From Hominenteromicrobium sp900549945 (GTDB taxonomy: Bacteria > Bacillota > Clostridia > Oscillospirales > Acutalibacteraceae), in assembly GCA_902472305.1 (NCBI GenBank), contig CABRNK010000020.1:1-57371 (forward strand): 57,371 bases of DNA, given 5' to 3'. The notes under the pieces were generated by a model. It saw nothing but the letters and a program-made list of their open reading frames with translations. It did no database searches and was not told the origin of the DNA. The translations under genes were made by a program, and so were the position numbers. Every line of letters begins with the position of its first letter. Positions within the stretch are counted from its first letter, which is position 1. Shown here piece after piece: positions 6,625 through 16,252 of this stretch.

Positions 6625-7593
6625 TCAGCGGGAGAGGCTCTGGGAGATCTCGTAGAGCTTTTCGTCGAACACGCGGGGCATGTTCAGCGCCTCGGTGATA
6701 TCAAAATCCGTGATGCGCTCGCCCTGCATGACGACGACACGGTTGCTCTTGCCGTCGCGGAGCAGCTCGACCGCATGGTAACCCATCTGGCTGCCGACAA
6801 CGCGGTCGCGGAGCGTCGGGGAGCCGCCGCGCTGCACATGGCCGAGAATCGTCGCGCGGCTCTCGATACCGGTGGCCTCTTGGATGCGCTTGCAGATCTC
6901 CTCCGTCTTGCCGACGCCCTCGGCGACGACGACGATGAAGTGGCGCTTGCCGGTCTGCTGCGCGAACTTGATGCGCTCGATCAAATCCTTTTCAAAATCG
7001 ATCTCTACCTCGGGCACAAGCGTCGCGATCGCGCCGACGGCGATGCCGGTGTTCAGCGCGATGTCGCCGCAGCGGCGGCCCATGACCTCGACGACGCTGC
7101 AGCGGTCGTGCGATTCCGTCGTGTCGCGGATGCGGTCGATCATGTCCATCGCGGTGTTCATGGCCGTATCGTAGCCGATCGTATACTCGGAACTGGAAAT
7201 ATCGTTGTCGATGGTGCCCGGCACGCCGATGCAGGGGATGCCTGCGTTCGAAAGGTCGCGCGCACCGCGGAACGAGCCGTCGCCGCCGATGACGACGACG
7301 CCGTCGATACCCATCTCGCGGCAGTTCGCCGCCGCCTTATCCACGCCTTCCTGCGTGTTGAATTCGGGACTGCGCGCCGTGAACAGCGAGGTACCGCCGT
7401 GCTGGATGATATTGGAAACGCTGCGCAGGTACATTCTCTCTACCTCGCCGTGCAGAAGACCGTTATAGCCGCGCTTGACGCCATACACCTCCATACCGAA
7501 AGAGATCGCGGTCCGAACCACTGCACGAACCGCAGCGTTCATACCCGGCGCGTCACCGCCGCTCGTCAATACTGCGATTTTCTTTGCACACAT
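6625..7593 (-). CDS. pfkA: ATP-dependent 6-phosphofructokinase
   Basis: Encodes 322 residues, the usual length of bacterial PfkA. It phosphorylates fructose 6-phosphate with ATP, the committed step of glycolysis. Visible motifs: GGDAPGMNAAVRAVVR (ATP and effector site), GGDGSFRGA, the catalytic PGTIDND with the base Asp, MGRRCGDIA and GHVQRGGSP. Gly at the GGDGS position fits the ATP- rather than PPi-dependent type. The start (MCAKKI) follows GGAGGAATCGAAA; an ATG four codons earlier overlaps that site. It has its own promoter at 7649-7677, downstream of dnaE. Confidence 0.97.
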   Translation of the reverse strand: MCAKKIAVLTSGGDAPGMNAAVRAVVRTAISFGMEVYGVKRGYNGLLHGEVERMYLRSVSNIIQHGGTSLFTARSPEFNTQEGVDKAAANCREMGIDGVVVIGGDGSFRGARDLSNAGIPCIGVPGTIDNDISSSEYTIGYDTAMNTAMDMIDRIRDTTESHDRCSVVEVMGRRCGDIALNTGIAVGAIATLVPEVEIDFEKDLIERIKFAQQTGKRHFIVVVAEGVGKTEEICKRIQEATGIESRATILGHVQRGGSPTLRDRVVGSQMGYHAVELLRDGKSNRVVVMQGERITDFDITEALNMPRVFDEKLYEISQSLSR

Positions 7594-7648
7594 TTTCGAT
7601 TCCTCCATTTTTATATAAATGCAAAAGACAATTACCCATTTACATTTC

Positions 7649-7677
7649 ATTATAGTCTATTCCACCGCCAGAATCAA
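7649..7677 (-). promoter_or_regulatory. promoter of pfkA
   Basis: Minus strand TTGATT, 17 bp, TATAAT, located between the dnaE stop and pfkA. Confidence 0.8.
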
Positions 7678-7711
7678 GAGGAAAAACCACGTTTTCGGGC
7701 GGAATTTGCGC

Positions 7712-10700
7712 TCACTTTTCCTTCAGTGCCACATTGCCCTCGCCGAGCAGCCGCTTGAGCGCCGCGACCAGCTCATAATTCACCGCCACGCGGTATTTCG
7801 CCGGCGCGCGCACGAGCTTCTGCCGGTCGAGCGCGTAGAGGTAGAGGTCGGTCACACCGTCGAAAACCTCGATATACTGCAGCGCCTTTTTGCAGAGCGG
7901 GTCGTCCATCGAGGGCACGCGCAGGTAAAGCCCGCGGTATGCCGTGTTGTAGCCGCGGATCTGCACGCCCGGGCCGCCGCCCGCACCGCCTGCGCCGGGC
8001 GCCCCTGCCCCGCCGCGCGCGCCCTGCGCCAGCATCGCCTCGGGCGAATACGGTGCCGTGAAATACTCGCACACGAGCTTCGGGTCCTTCTCCTCGGTGA
8101 AGCTGATGCGCCCGTGCGCCTTGACCGCGCTGCCCGGCACGAGCAGGTCGGCGCTGCGCTCGAGCACCTTCGGGAACACGAGCGCCTCCATTGAGCCGTA
8201 AATATCCTCGAGCGTGAGAAACGCCATGTTCGCGCCGGATTTCGTCACCTTGCGCTTTATATCCGAGACGATCGCCAGCACGTCGACGTACTGCTCGTCG
8301 CTGTACTTATCCGATTCGCCCGCGGCGCTCTGCGCGATCTCATCCGTGCGGGCCACGAGGTCGCGCCGGTACACCTCCGCGTACGGCGCCATCGGGTGGC
8401 CGGAGAGGTACATGCCGGTGACCTCCTTCTCCATCGCGAGCAACTCGGCCTGCGGGAATTCCTCGGCGCGCGGCATCTGGTACGTCTCCTCCTGCTCGGC
8501 GCCGCCGAGGTCGAAAAAGCCGATCTGCCCCTCTATGTTCTTCCGCTTGTCGGAATCGAGGCTTTCGAGCACCGGCCCCACGGCGAGCAGCATCTCGCGG
8601 CGGTTGCTGCCGAGCCCGTCGAACGCGCCGCAGCGCACAAGGCTTTCCACCGCGCGACGGTTCAGGTCCCGCCCCTGCATGCGCTTGCAGAAATCGTAGA
8701 AGCTGCGGAATTTCCCGCCGCGCCCGCGCTCGAGCAGCATGCGCTGGATGACGCCGCGGCCGAGATTTTTGACCGCGAGCAGGCCGAAGCGGATACTCTC
8801 CTCGGAGACGGAAAAGCCGGTTTCGCTCTCGTTGACATGCGGCGGCAGCACCGGGATGCCGATGCGCGCGCATTCCTCCATATAGGCCGCCACCTTGCCG
8901 GAGAAGCCGAGCACGCTCGTAAGCAGCGCGGCCATATACTCCTTCGGGTAGTAGTGCTTGAGGTACGCGGTGCGGTACGCAACGACCGCATACGCCGCCG
9001 CGTGCGATTTGTTGAACGCATAGGAGGCGAAGCTCTCCATCTCGTCGTAGATGATCTCGGCGGTGCGCTCATCGACGCCGCGCGCCACGCAGCCCTCGAT
9101 TTCGACGGTGCCGTCCGCGCGCTTTAGGCCGTGGACGAAATACTTGCGCTCCTCCTCCATGACCTTGTGCTTCTTCTTGCTCATCGCGCGGCGCACGATG
9201 TCCGCGCGGCCGAGCGAATAGCCCGCAAGCTCGCGGAAAATGCGCATGACCTGCTCCTGATAAATGATGCAGCCGTACGTCACGTCGAGGATCTTCGAGA
9301 GCCGCGGGTGCCGGTACGTGATCTTCTCCGGATGCCTGCGGTTTTCGATGTAAGAGGGGATGAACTTCATCGGGCCGGGGCGGTACAGCGAGATGACGGC
9401 GATCAGATCCTCGATGCTCTCCGGCTCAGACTGCATGATGACGCGCCGCATGCCCGCCGATTCGAACTGGAACACGCCCTCCGTCGCGCCGCTCGTAATC
9501 ATCTGGAAAACCTTCGGGTCGTCGTCCGGCGCGTTTTCCACGGAAAAGCCCGGCGTGTGCCGGCCGATCATCTGCTCCGCGTGGTCGATGACCGAGAGGT
9601 TCCGCAGGCCGAGGAAGTCCATTTTAAGCAGGCCGAGCTCCTCGATGGCCGTCATCGTGAACTGCGTGACGACTGATTCGTCGTTCATGCTCAGCGGCAC
9701 GTAATCGACGACCGGGCGGTCCGTGATGACGACGCCGGCCGCATGGGTCGAGGTGTGGCGCGGCATGCCTTCGATCTTCCGCGCCATGTCGATCAGCTCG
9801 CGCACCTGCTCGTCCGCCTCATACTTGTCGCGCAGCTCGGTCACGCTCTCGAGCGCGTGGTCAAGCGTCATGTTCAGCTCCATCGGCACGAGCTTCGCGA
9901 CCATATCGCAGACGTTGTACGGGATCGCCATCGCGCGGCCGACATCGCGGATCGCGAGGCGCGCGGCCATCGTGCCGAACGTGACGATCTGCGCCACGTG
10001 GTCGGCGCCGTACTTATCGACGACGTATTCGATGATCTCCTGCCGGCGCTCGTCGCTGAAATCGACGTCGAAATCCGGCATGCTGACGCGCTCGGGGTTC
10101 AAAAAGCGCTCGAAAAGCAGGTCGTAGCGCAGCGGGTCCACACCCGTGATGCCGATGCAGTACGCGGCAAGGCTGCCGACGCCCGAGCCTCTGCCCGGGC
10201 CGACCGGGATGCCCATACTCTTCGCCTGCCGGATGAAATCGTAGACGATCAGGTAGTAGTTTACATAACCCATTGTATCGATCGTCGAGATCTCGTATTC
10301 GAGCCGCTCCAGAATGGCCGGGTCCGGGTGCTCGCCGTAGTGGCGGTGCAGCCCCTCCATGCACAGGCGGCGGAAGTAATCGCGGTTGTCGCTGCCGTCC
10401 GGCGTGTCGAACCGCGGCAGCTTCGTGTGGCCGAATTCGAACTCGAGGTTGCACTGGTCAGCGATCACCTGCGTGTTGTCGGCCGCCTCGGGGCAGTCCG
10501 GAAACAGCGCGCGCATCTCTTCCTCGCTCTTGAAATAAAATTCGTCCGAGCCGAATTCGAGCACGTCCTCGTCCTCGATCGTGCGGTTCGTCTGGATGCA
10601 GATGAGGATGTGGTGCATCTTCGTGTCGTCTTTTTCGATATAGTGGCAGTCGTTCGTGACGACGAGCGGGATGCCCGTCTCGTGCGAGAGCCGGATGAGC

Positions 10701-11263
10701 TGCGGGTTGACATAAGCCTGATCCTTGAGGCCGTGGTCCTGTAATTCAAGGTAAAAATTGCCCTCGCCGAAAATATCGAGGTAGCGCGCGGCGGCCTCCT
10801 TGGCCGCATCGTATGCGCCGGCGGCGAGCGCGCGCGGGATCTCGCCCGCAAGGCAGGCCGAAAGCGCGATCAGGCCCTCGCTGTGCTTTTTCAAAAGGTC
10901 GAAATCGGCGCGGGGCTTGTTGTAAAAGCCGTCCGTCCACGCCTTCGAGACGATCGCCACAAGGTTGCGGTAGCCGGTTTCGTTCTTGCACAGCAGCACG
11001 AGGTGGCGGTTTTCGTTGTCGATGCCGTGCACCTTGTCGGTGAGGCCGCGCTTTGCGACGTAGATCTCGCAGCCGATGATCGGCTTGATGCCGCGCGCTT
11101 TCGCCGCCTTATAAAAATCGATGACGCCGTACATGACGCCGTGATCGGTAATCGCAACGCTCGTCTGGCCCATTTCCTTCGCCTTGTCGAGCAGCCGCTC
11201 GATGCGGCACGCACCGTCGAGCAGGCTGTATTCCGTGTGCAGATGCAGATGTGTGAACGCCAT
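7712..11263 (-). CDS. dnaE: DNA polymerase III subunit alpha (DnaE type)
   Basis: Encodes 1183 residues, slightly longer than usual. Order: PHP domain (HLHTEYSLLDG at 5-15, ITDHG), polymerase palm with the catalytic PDFDVDFSDERR around residue 395, fingers, helix-hairpin-helix, then an OB fold (TLEDIYGSMEALVFP) near 1000. A Gly/Ala-rich insert (GGAGAPGAGGAGGGPG) near residue 1085 probably is a flexible linker before the C-terminal domain and accounts for some of the extra length. In Firmicutes DnaE works beside PolC; polC is not in the window. It lies 29 bp after whiA in the hprK operon. Confidence 0.97.
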   Translation of the reverse strand: MAFTHLHLHTEYSLLDGACRIERLLDKAKEMGQTSVAITDHGVMYGVIDFYKAAKARGIKPIIGCEIYVAKRGLTDKVHGIDNENRHLVLLCKNETGYRNLVAIVSKAWTDGFYNKPRADFDLLKKHSEGLIALSACLAGEIPRALAAGAYDAAKEAAARYLDIFGEGNFYLELQDHGLKDQAYVNPQLIRLSHETGIPLVVTNDCHYIEKDDTKMHHILICIQTNRTIEDEDVLEFGSDEFYFKSEEEMRALFPDCPEAADNTQVIADQCNLEFEFGHTKLPRFDTPDGSDNRDYFRRLCMEGLHRHYGEHPDPAILERLEYEISTIDTMGYVNYYLIVYDFIRQAKSMGIPVGPGRGSGVGSLAAYCIGITGVDPLRYDLLFERFLNPERVSMPDFDVDFSDERRQEIIEYVVDKYGADHVAQIVTFGTMAARLAIRDVGRAMAIPYNVCDMVAKLVPMELNMTLDHALESVTELRDKYEADEQVRELIDMARKIEGMPRHTSTHAAGVVITDRPVVDYVPLSMNDESVVTQFTMTAIEELGLLKMDFLGLRNLSVIDHAEQMIGRHTPGFSVENAPDDDPKVFQMITSGATEGVFQFESAGMRRVIMQSEPESIEDLIAVISLYRPGPMKFIPSYIENRRHPEKITYRHPRLSKILDVTYGCIIYQEQVMRIFRELAGYSLGRADIVRRAMSKKKHKVMEEERKYFVHGLKRADGTVEIEGCVARGVDERTAEIIYDEMESFASYAFNKSHAAAYAVVAYRTAYLKHYYPKEYMAALLTSVLGFSGKVAAYMEECARIGIPVLPPHVNESETGFSVSEESIRFGLLAVKNLGRGVIQRMLLERGRGGKFRSFYDFCKRMQGRDLNRRAVESLVRCGAFDGLGSNRREMLLAVGPVLESLDSDKRKNIEGQIGFFDLGGAEQEETYQMPRAEEFPQAELLAMEKEVTGMYLSGHPMAPYAEVYRRDLVARTDEIAQSAAGESDKYSDEQYVDVLAIVSDIKRKVTKSGANMAFLTLEDIYGSMEALVFPKVLERSADLLVPGSAVKAHGRISFTEEKDPKLVCEYFTAPYSPEAMLAQGARGGAGAPGAGGAGGGPGVQIRGYNTAYRGLYLRVPSMDDPLCKKALQYIEVFDGVTDLYLYALDRQKLVRAPAKYRVAVNYELVAALKRLLGEGNVALKEK

Positions 11264-11292
11264 GGTATCGCCGCCCTTCTAAAAGCTGTTTT

Positions 11293-12252
11293 TCACTGTT
11301 TTTCGCCGTTTTCCGCGCGCTGGGCCGCGGCCTCGGCCTCCGGCGTGCCGAGCGCCTCGGCAAACTCCAGAATGCGCCGCAGCCGGTGGTTGACGCCCGA
11401 CCGGCTGATCGAGAGCCGGCCGCTCATCTCGCGCAGCGACATTTCGGGGTTGTGCAGCCGCAGAAGCGCCGCCTCGCGCAGATCCTCGGGCAGCGCGTCC
11501 AGCCCCATTTTGTCGCTGATCAGCGCGATCGCCGCGATCTGCCGCGACGCTGCGGAATACGTTTTATCGAGGTTCGCCGTCTCGCAGTTCGAGACGCGGT
11601 TGAGATTGTTGTACGTCTCCTTGTACATCTTGATCTGCATCAGCGCCATCGCGGCGTTGACCGCGCCGGTCAGCGTGAGGAAATCCTCGATCGCGCCGCT
11701 CTCCTTGATGTAGACCATGTAGCCGTTTTTGCGCCGGGCCACCGCCGGCGTGAGCTGCGCCGCACGCACGCCCTGCAGAAGGGCCGCGAGGTCCTCGGCA
11801 AGATGCAGGTGCGGCGTGGAAAACTCGAGGTGATACTCCTTGTTCGGGTCGGTGACCGTGCCGCAGACGAGGAAAACGCCGCGCAGAAATGCGGCGGTGC
11901 AGCCATCATCCGCGAGATTTTCCGCACGGATGCGCAGGCTCGCTTCGCCGCCCGTGTGGCCGAACGACTCGATCATCTGCCGCCGCGCCGCCTCGCCGGG
12001 GATCGCGATCGAAAACGCGCCGGCGCTTTTGCGGCGCTGCTGCGGGCGCACCTCGGCGTACACGCCCGCCGAAACGGCCGCGGCCTCCGCCAAACGGTGC
12101 GCGACGGCCGCGTTTTCGCAGATCATATGCGTCTCGCGCGGCGAAAAGCACTTCGAAAAAAGCAGAAGGCCGTAGCATTCTGCTTTGAGACAGCACGATC
12201 GCCTATTTTCTATTTTGCAAAGCTCGGCCTTGCAGTCCGATGCAAAGGACAT
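11293..12252 (-). CDS. whiA: DNA-binding protein WhiA
   Basis: Encodes 319 residues. The N-terminal part is the LAGLIDADG-like fold (RRSCCLKAECYGLLLFSK, FLRGVFLVCGTV) and the C-terminus the WhiA helix-turn-helix (LREMSGRLSISRSGVNHRL). WhiA takes part in cell division and metabolism in Firmicutes and in sporulation in actinobacteria. The start at 12252 follows GAGGGGAG. In most Firmicutes yvcK sits between rapZ and whiA; here only 22 bp separate the two. Confidence 0.95.
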   Translation of the reverse strand: MSFASDCKAELCKIENRRSCCLKAECYGLLLFSKCFSPRETHMICENAAVAHRLAEAAAVSAGVYAEVRPQQRRKSAGAFSIAIPGEAARRQMIESFGHTGGEASLRIRAENLADDGCTAAFLRGVFLVCGTVTDPNKEYHLEFSTPHLHLAEDLAALLQGVRAAQLTPAVARRKNGYMVYIKESGAIEDFLTLTGAVNAAMALMQIKMYKETYNNLNRVSNCETANLDKTYSAASRQIAAIALISDKMGLDALPEDLREAALLRLHNPEMSLREMSGRLSISRSGVNHRLRRILEFAEALGTPEAEAAAQRAENGEKQ

Positions 12253-12274
12253 GGCGCATTCTCCCCTCTGCGCT

Positions 12275-13135
12275 TTAATTCTTGGTGATGTCGCGGTGCG
12301 TGACGCTCGCGCGCACGCCCTTTTCCGCGAGGTGGTCGTGCATGTACTGCGCCAGCGCGACCGAGCGGTGGTGGCCGCCCGTGCAGCCCACCGCGATGAC
12401 AAGCTGGCTCTTGCCCTCGCGGATGTAGAGCGGCAGCATATAGTCGATCATATCGGTGAAGCGGGCTTTAAAGCCCTCCGTCTCCTTCGACTGCATCACA
12501 TAGTCGCGCACCGGGGCGTCCAGCCCGGTCTTATGGCGCAGCTCCTCGATGTAGAACGGGTTCGGCAGGCAGCGCACGTCGAACACGAGGTCCGATTCGA
12601 GCGGCAGACCATATTTGAAGCCGAAGCTGACGCAGTGCACCGAGATCGCGTCGCTGTCGTTTTTGAGGAACAGGCTCGAGATCCGCGCCTTGAGGCGCGC
12701 GGCCGGGTAGTTCGAGGTATCGACCACGTAGTCCGAAACCTCGCGCACGGGGCGCAGCATATCGCGCTCGAGGCGCACGGCCTGCTCGAGCGAGCCCTGC
12801 ATCGTTTCGGCAAGCGGGTGCTTGCGGCGCGTTTCCTGAAAGCGGTTGACGAGCACCGCGTCCGACGCGTCGAGAAACAAGATCTTATACGGCTGATTCT
12901 GCGCCTTCAAGGTTTCGAGCGCCTTGAAAAACGACTTGAACAGCTCGCCGCCGCGGGTATCCGTCACGACGGCGATGCGCCGCTGGATACCCTCGGATTT
13001 ATCGCACAAATCATAGAACACCGGGATCAGCGCCGGCGGCAGGTTATCGACGCAGTAAAAGCCGATGTCCTCCATCGCGTGCATCGCGCGCGTCTTGCCC
13101 GCGCCGGAAAGCCCGGTCACAATCACAAATTCCAT
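12275..13135 (-). CDS. rapZ: RNase adapter / nucleotide-binding protein RapZ (YvcJ)
   Basis: Encodes 286 residues. Walker A GLSGAGKT at 8-15 and the conserved DNLPP box (30-34), LFLDASD around 96-102 and the C-terminal GCTGGHHRSVALAQ motif identify the family. The protein binds ATP/GTP and, in enterobacteria, guides RNase E to the GlmZ small RNA; in Firmicutes it affects competence and cell-wall precursor metabolism. The gene sits between murB and whiA, as in other Firmicutes. Confidence 0.96.
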   Translation of the reverse strand: MEFVIVTGLSGAGKTRAMHAMEDIGFYCVDNLPPALIPVFYDLCDKSEGIQRRIAVVTDTRGGELFKSFFKALETLKAQNQPYKILFLDASDAVLVNRFQETRRKHPLAETMQGSLEQAVRLERDMLRPVREVSDYVVDTSNYPAARLKARISSLFLKNDSDAISVHCVSFGFKYGLPLESDLVFDVRCLPNPFYIEELRHKTGLDAPVRDYVMQSKETEGFKARFTDMIDYMLPLYIREGKSQLVIAVGCTGGHHRSVALAQYMHDHLAEKGVRASVTHRDITKN

Positions 13136-13193
13136 TTTTCGCTCCTTTTCCTTTCCGCGGGGCCGCCCGCCGGCTCCATATTTTGCCCGGCCC

Positions 13194-14105
13194 TCAGAGC
13201 CGGATGCGCCGGACCTCCGGCTCGAGCTGCACGCCCGTTTCGCGCAGCACCGTTTCCTGAATGTGCGCGATCAGCCTTTCGACGTCCGCGCAGGTCGCCC
13301 CGCCGCAGTTCACGATGAAGCCCGCGTGCTTTTCGCTGACGCACGCGCCGCCGATTCTGAAACCCTTGAGGCCGCAGTTCTCGATCAGCGTGCCGGCAAA
13401 GTGCCCCTCCGGGCGCTTGAAAACGCTGCCGGCGCTCGGCAGCTCCACCGGCTGCTTCGATTTGCGGCGCTGCATGAGGTCGTCCATCTTCGCCGTGATT
13501 TCCGCCTCTGCGCCGTGCGCGAGGCACAGCTCCGCTTTCGTGATCACGCGCCTTGTGTTCGTGAACGCGCTCGTGCGGTAGCCAAAGCGCAGCCCCTCGC
13601 CGGAAAGCGAGGCTGGCGTGCCGTCCTCCTCCACAAACCAGACACGCGAAACGGCCTGCTTCATCTCGCCGCCGTAGGCGCCCGCGTTCATGTAGAGCGC
13701 GCCGCCGAGCGAACCCGGGATGCCCCAGGCAAATTCCAGCCCGGTGAGCGCGTTGTCGCGCGCCAAGGCGCAGGCCGCGGCGAGCGAAACCGCGCTGCCG
13801 CACAGCAGGCGGCCGCTGCCCGAAAGCTCCGCCGACTTAAACTCGCCCCCGAGCGCGAGCACCGCGCCGCGCAGGCCCTCGTCCGGCACGAGCAGGTTCG
13901 AGCCGTTGCCGAGCGCGAAATACGGCACCGCCGCCGCGCTGAGCGCCGCAAGCGCCGCCGAGAGCGAGGCCGCGTCCGCAATGCGGAGAAAGCGGTCCGC
14001 CGGGCCGCCGATCTTGAAGCTCGTGTGCGCGCTCATGCGCTCATCCCTTAGAAAGGGGATCCCCGCCCGCGTTAGGGCGGCGTCCAAAACGGCATAATCA
14101 GGCAT
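13194..14105 (-). CDS. murB: UDP-N-acetylenolpyruvoylglucosamine reductase
   Basis: Encodes 303 residues. MurB reduces the enolpyruvyl group of UDP-GlcNAc-enolpyruvate with NADPH and FAD to give UDP-MurNAc. FAD-binding features are visible (HTSFKIGGPADRF, GNGSNLLVPD, GIPGSLGGALYMNAGAYGGE), with the active-site Ser in PSAGSVFKRP and a catalytic Glu near the C-terminus (QLEPEVRRI). The short form without a Tyr loop suggests type II MurB. It overlaps the PHP gene by 8 bp, consistent with coupled translation. Confidence 0.96.
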   Translation of the reverse strand: MPDYAVLDAALTRAGIPFLRDERMSAHTSFKIGGPADRFLRIADAASLSAALAALSAAAVPYFALGNGSNLLVPDEGLRGAVLALGGEFKSAELSGSGRLLCGSAVSLAAACALARDNALTGLEFAWGIPGSLGGALYMNAGAYGGEMKQAVSRVWFVEEDGTPASLSGEGLRFGYRTSAFTNTRRVITKAELCLAHGAEAEITAKMDDLMQRRKSKQPVELPSAGSVFKRPEGHFAGTLIENCGLKGFRIGGACVSEKHAGFIVNCGGATCADVERLIAHIQETVLRETGVQLEPEVRRIRL

Positions 14106-14874
14106 TCTCCATACTCCTTAAAATCGCATCCGCGTTTTTTCTGTTTTGCAGGATATTCGTGTGCCGCCGCAGGTAATCGAGCAGGCGGCCCTTATCGGCG
14201 TTGAGGATCAGCGCCTCGGGGAATTCGATCTCCGCGAGCATCTCAAGCGCCGGCGCGTGGTCCTTCACGCTCGTCTCAAAGTGCGCGTCGGAGCTGACGA
14301 CGATCGGCACGCCGTACTTTTTGCAGCACAGCGCGATCTCGCGGCAGCAGGGGATGTTCGCCGGGCGCGCCTCAAACGAGTGCGCGTTGATCTCGACGAG
14401 CTTGTGGCACCGGCCGAATTCCGGGATCACCGTATCGTAATCGTAGCGGTATTCGGGGCTGCCGCTGTGGCCGATGACGTTGACGACCGGGTCGTGCGCG
14501 ATGTTCAGCCAAAGCTGCGTGCACTTTTCGGCCGTCGGATTTTCAAGGCCCTTCAGCCCGATGTTGTGTATCGACGCGACCACCCAGTCCATGCGGCGGC
14601 GCTCCTCGTCGATGATGTCGAGCGCGCCCGAAAAATCGAGCACGTTCGCCTCCATGCCGGCGAGCAGCAGCACGCCCTTGTAGAGCAGCGGCAGCTCACG
14701 CAGGGCGGTAAAAAACCACGGGCCGGGCGCGCCGGGCATCGTGCGCGCGTGGTCGGTCAGCGCGAGGGCGAAAAGGCCCTTCTCCCGCGCCGAAACCGCC
14801 ATCTCCTGCACGGTGCTGTAGGCGTGCGTGGAGGCCAGCGTATGCGTATGCAGATCTGCAATGATATTATACAT
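14098..14874 (-). CDS. PHP-domain phosphatase (YcdX-like)
   Basis: Encodes 258 residues. The metal-binding PHP motifs are visible: DLHTHTLAS (8-16), LTDHA (about 39-43), the Glu of GMEANV, SIHN, GHSG and VSSDAHFE. Members hydrolyse phosphoesters with a trinuclear metal centre; the substrate is unknown. Located between hprK and murB, 19 bp after hprK, in the same operon. Confidence 0.9.
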   Translation of the reverse strand: MYNIIADLHTHTLASTHAYSTVQEMAVSAREKGLFALALTDHARTMPGAPGPWFFTALRELPLLYKGVLLLAGMEANVLDFSGALDIIDEERRRMDWVVASIHNIGLKGLENPTAEKCTQLWLNIAHDPVVNVIGHSGSPEYRYDYDTVIPEFGRCHKLVEINAHSFEARPANIPCCREIALCCKKYGVPIVVSSDAHFETSVKDHAPALEMLAEIEFPEALILNADKGRLLDYLRRHTNILQNRKNADAILRSMENA

Positions 14875-14893
14875 AAAACTATCCCTTTTAAAA

Positions 14894-15865
14894 TCAGATG
14901 TCGAGCTCGCGCTTGATCTCCTCGTGCGGCATCATCGAGGCGTCCATGCCGAGCGCCGAGAGCAGCTCGTGCGCGGCGTTGTAGCCCATCTTTTTCTGGC
15001 GGTTGTTCATCGCCGCGACCTCGATGATGATCGCGAGGTTGCGCCCGGGCTTGACCGGGATCGTCATCACCGGCACGCGGATGCCGAGGATCTCGGCGTA
15101 CTCGCTGTCGATGCCCATGCGGTCGTAGACCTTCGTCGCGTCCCAGATCTCGAGGTTGATGCACATGTCGATCTTTTCGGAGAGCTTGACGGCGCCCATA
15201 CCGAAGATGCGGCGGGCGTTGATGATGCCGATGCCGCGCAGCTCGATGAAGTGGCGGATATTCTCGGGCGACTGGCCGACGAGCGATTTGCTCGAGACGC
15301 GGCGGATCTCCACCGCGTCGTCCGCGATCAGCCGGTGGCCGCGCTTGATGAGCTCGATCGCCGTCTCGCTCTTGCCGACGCCGCTGTCGCCGACGAGCAG
15401 AATGCCCTCGCCGTAGACCTCGACGAGCACGCCGTGGCGCGTGATGCGCGGCGCAAGCTCGACGTTCAGGTACGCGACGAGCGAGGCCACGATGTTCGAG
15501 GTAGACTCCGTCGTGCGCAGAATCGGCACCGCGTAGCGGCTCGCGAGCGCGCGCATCTCCGCGCTCGGCTCGATGCCGCGAGCGAAGATGACGGCCGGCG
15601 GCTGCTGGGAAAAGTAGCTTTCGAGCGCGATGCTGCGCTTATCGGTGCGCCAGCTCTGCACCATCGCGATCTCCGCGCGGCCCACGACCGCGATGCGCGT
15701 GGGGTCGAAATATTCGAGGTAGCCGCTCAGCTCCATGCCCGGCCGCACGACATCGCGCGACTGGATGAGGATGTCGTCGGCGCTTCTCGGCAGATAGGTC
15801 GCCTCAAGCTGCAGCTCGTGAATGATTTTTGAAAGCGGCAAGGTGTACGTTTCAGGCATTGCCAT
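14894..15865 (-). CDS. hprK: HPr kinase/phosphorylase
   Basis: Encodes 323 residues. It phosphorylates Ser46 of HPr and reverses this, controlling carbon catabolite repression in Firmicutes. Walker A GDSGVGKS is at 159-166, the catalytic His region RITRHG just before it, and the family signature (IELRGIGIINARRIFGMGAV) follows; the C-terminal MPVKPGRN-like capping loop reads IPVKPGRNLA. Start chosen for the GAAAGGA site 5 bp upstream; ATGs at 15871 and 15859 are alternatives. First gene of the operon, with a promoter at 15951-15979. HPr itself is not in the window. Confidence 0.96.
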   Translation of the reverse strand: MAMPETYTLPLSKIIHELQLEATYLPRSADDILIQSRDVVRPGMELSGYLEYFDPTRIAVVGRAEIAMVQSWRTDKRSIALESYFSQQPPAVIFARGIEPSAEMRALASRYAVPILRTTESTSNIVASLVAYLNVELAPRITRHGVLVEVYGEGILLVGDSGVGKSETAIELIKRGHRLIADDAVEIRRVSSKSLVGQSPENIRHFIELRGIGIINARRIFGMGAVKLSEKIDMCINLEIWDATKVYDRMGIDSEYAEILGIRVPVMTIPVKPGRNLAIIIEVAAMNNRQKKMGYNAAHELLSALGMDASMMPHEEIKRELDI

Positions 15866-15950
15866 AACCATCCTTTCAGGGACGAAACCGTTTTTCCGTT
15901 CTTTTGGGCCGGGTGCGCCGCGGCCCGGCGGCTCAGCCGCCTTTTGTATT

Positions 15951-15979
15951 ATTATAGCGGATCGCACGTTAAAAATCAA
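15951..15979 (-). promoter_or_regulatory. promoter of the hprK operon
   Basis: Minus strand TTGATT, 17 bp, TATAAT. The leader of about 75 bases contains a GC-rich stem (GCGGCTGAGCCGC). Confidence 0.8.
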
Positions 15980-16119
15980 CCGAATGCCGGCGTTTTCTGT
16001 TGGAGCCCCGTCTTTGCCGTATGTGTGCCCCGTGACAGGCATTCCCGCAGTTGGAAATTACATCTATCACCGGCAGAAGATTCAAATCTGCCAAATTCGG
16101 CCGAAAAAGACATCATATC

Positions 16120-16148
16120 TTGACAATCCAACCGCCGGACTGTAGAAT
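16120..16148 (+). promoter_or_regulatory. promoter of the SPFH/TPR gene pair
   Basis: TTGACA, 17 bp, TAGAAT on the plus strand, about 100 bp before the first gene. Confidence 0.75.
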
Positions 16149-16252
16149 ATTTGTGTACAATCCATGTGGAATTGTTTGCAATTATGGGTGGGGAACAGTC
16201 CGGAAACCGCAGCTGCGGATAAAACCGGCTACAATATGAGGAGGCTGTGGGA

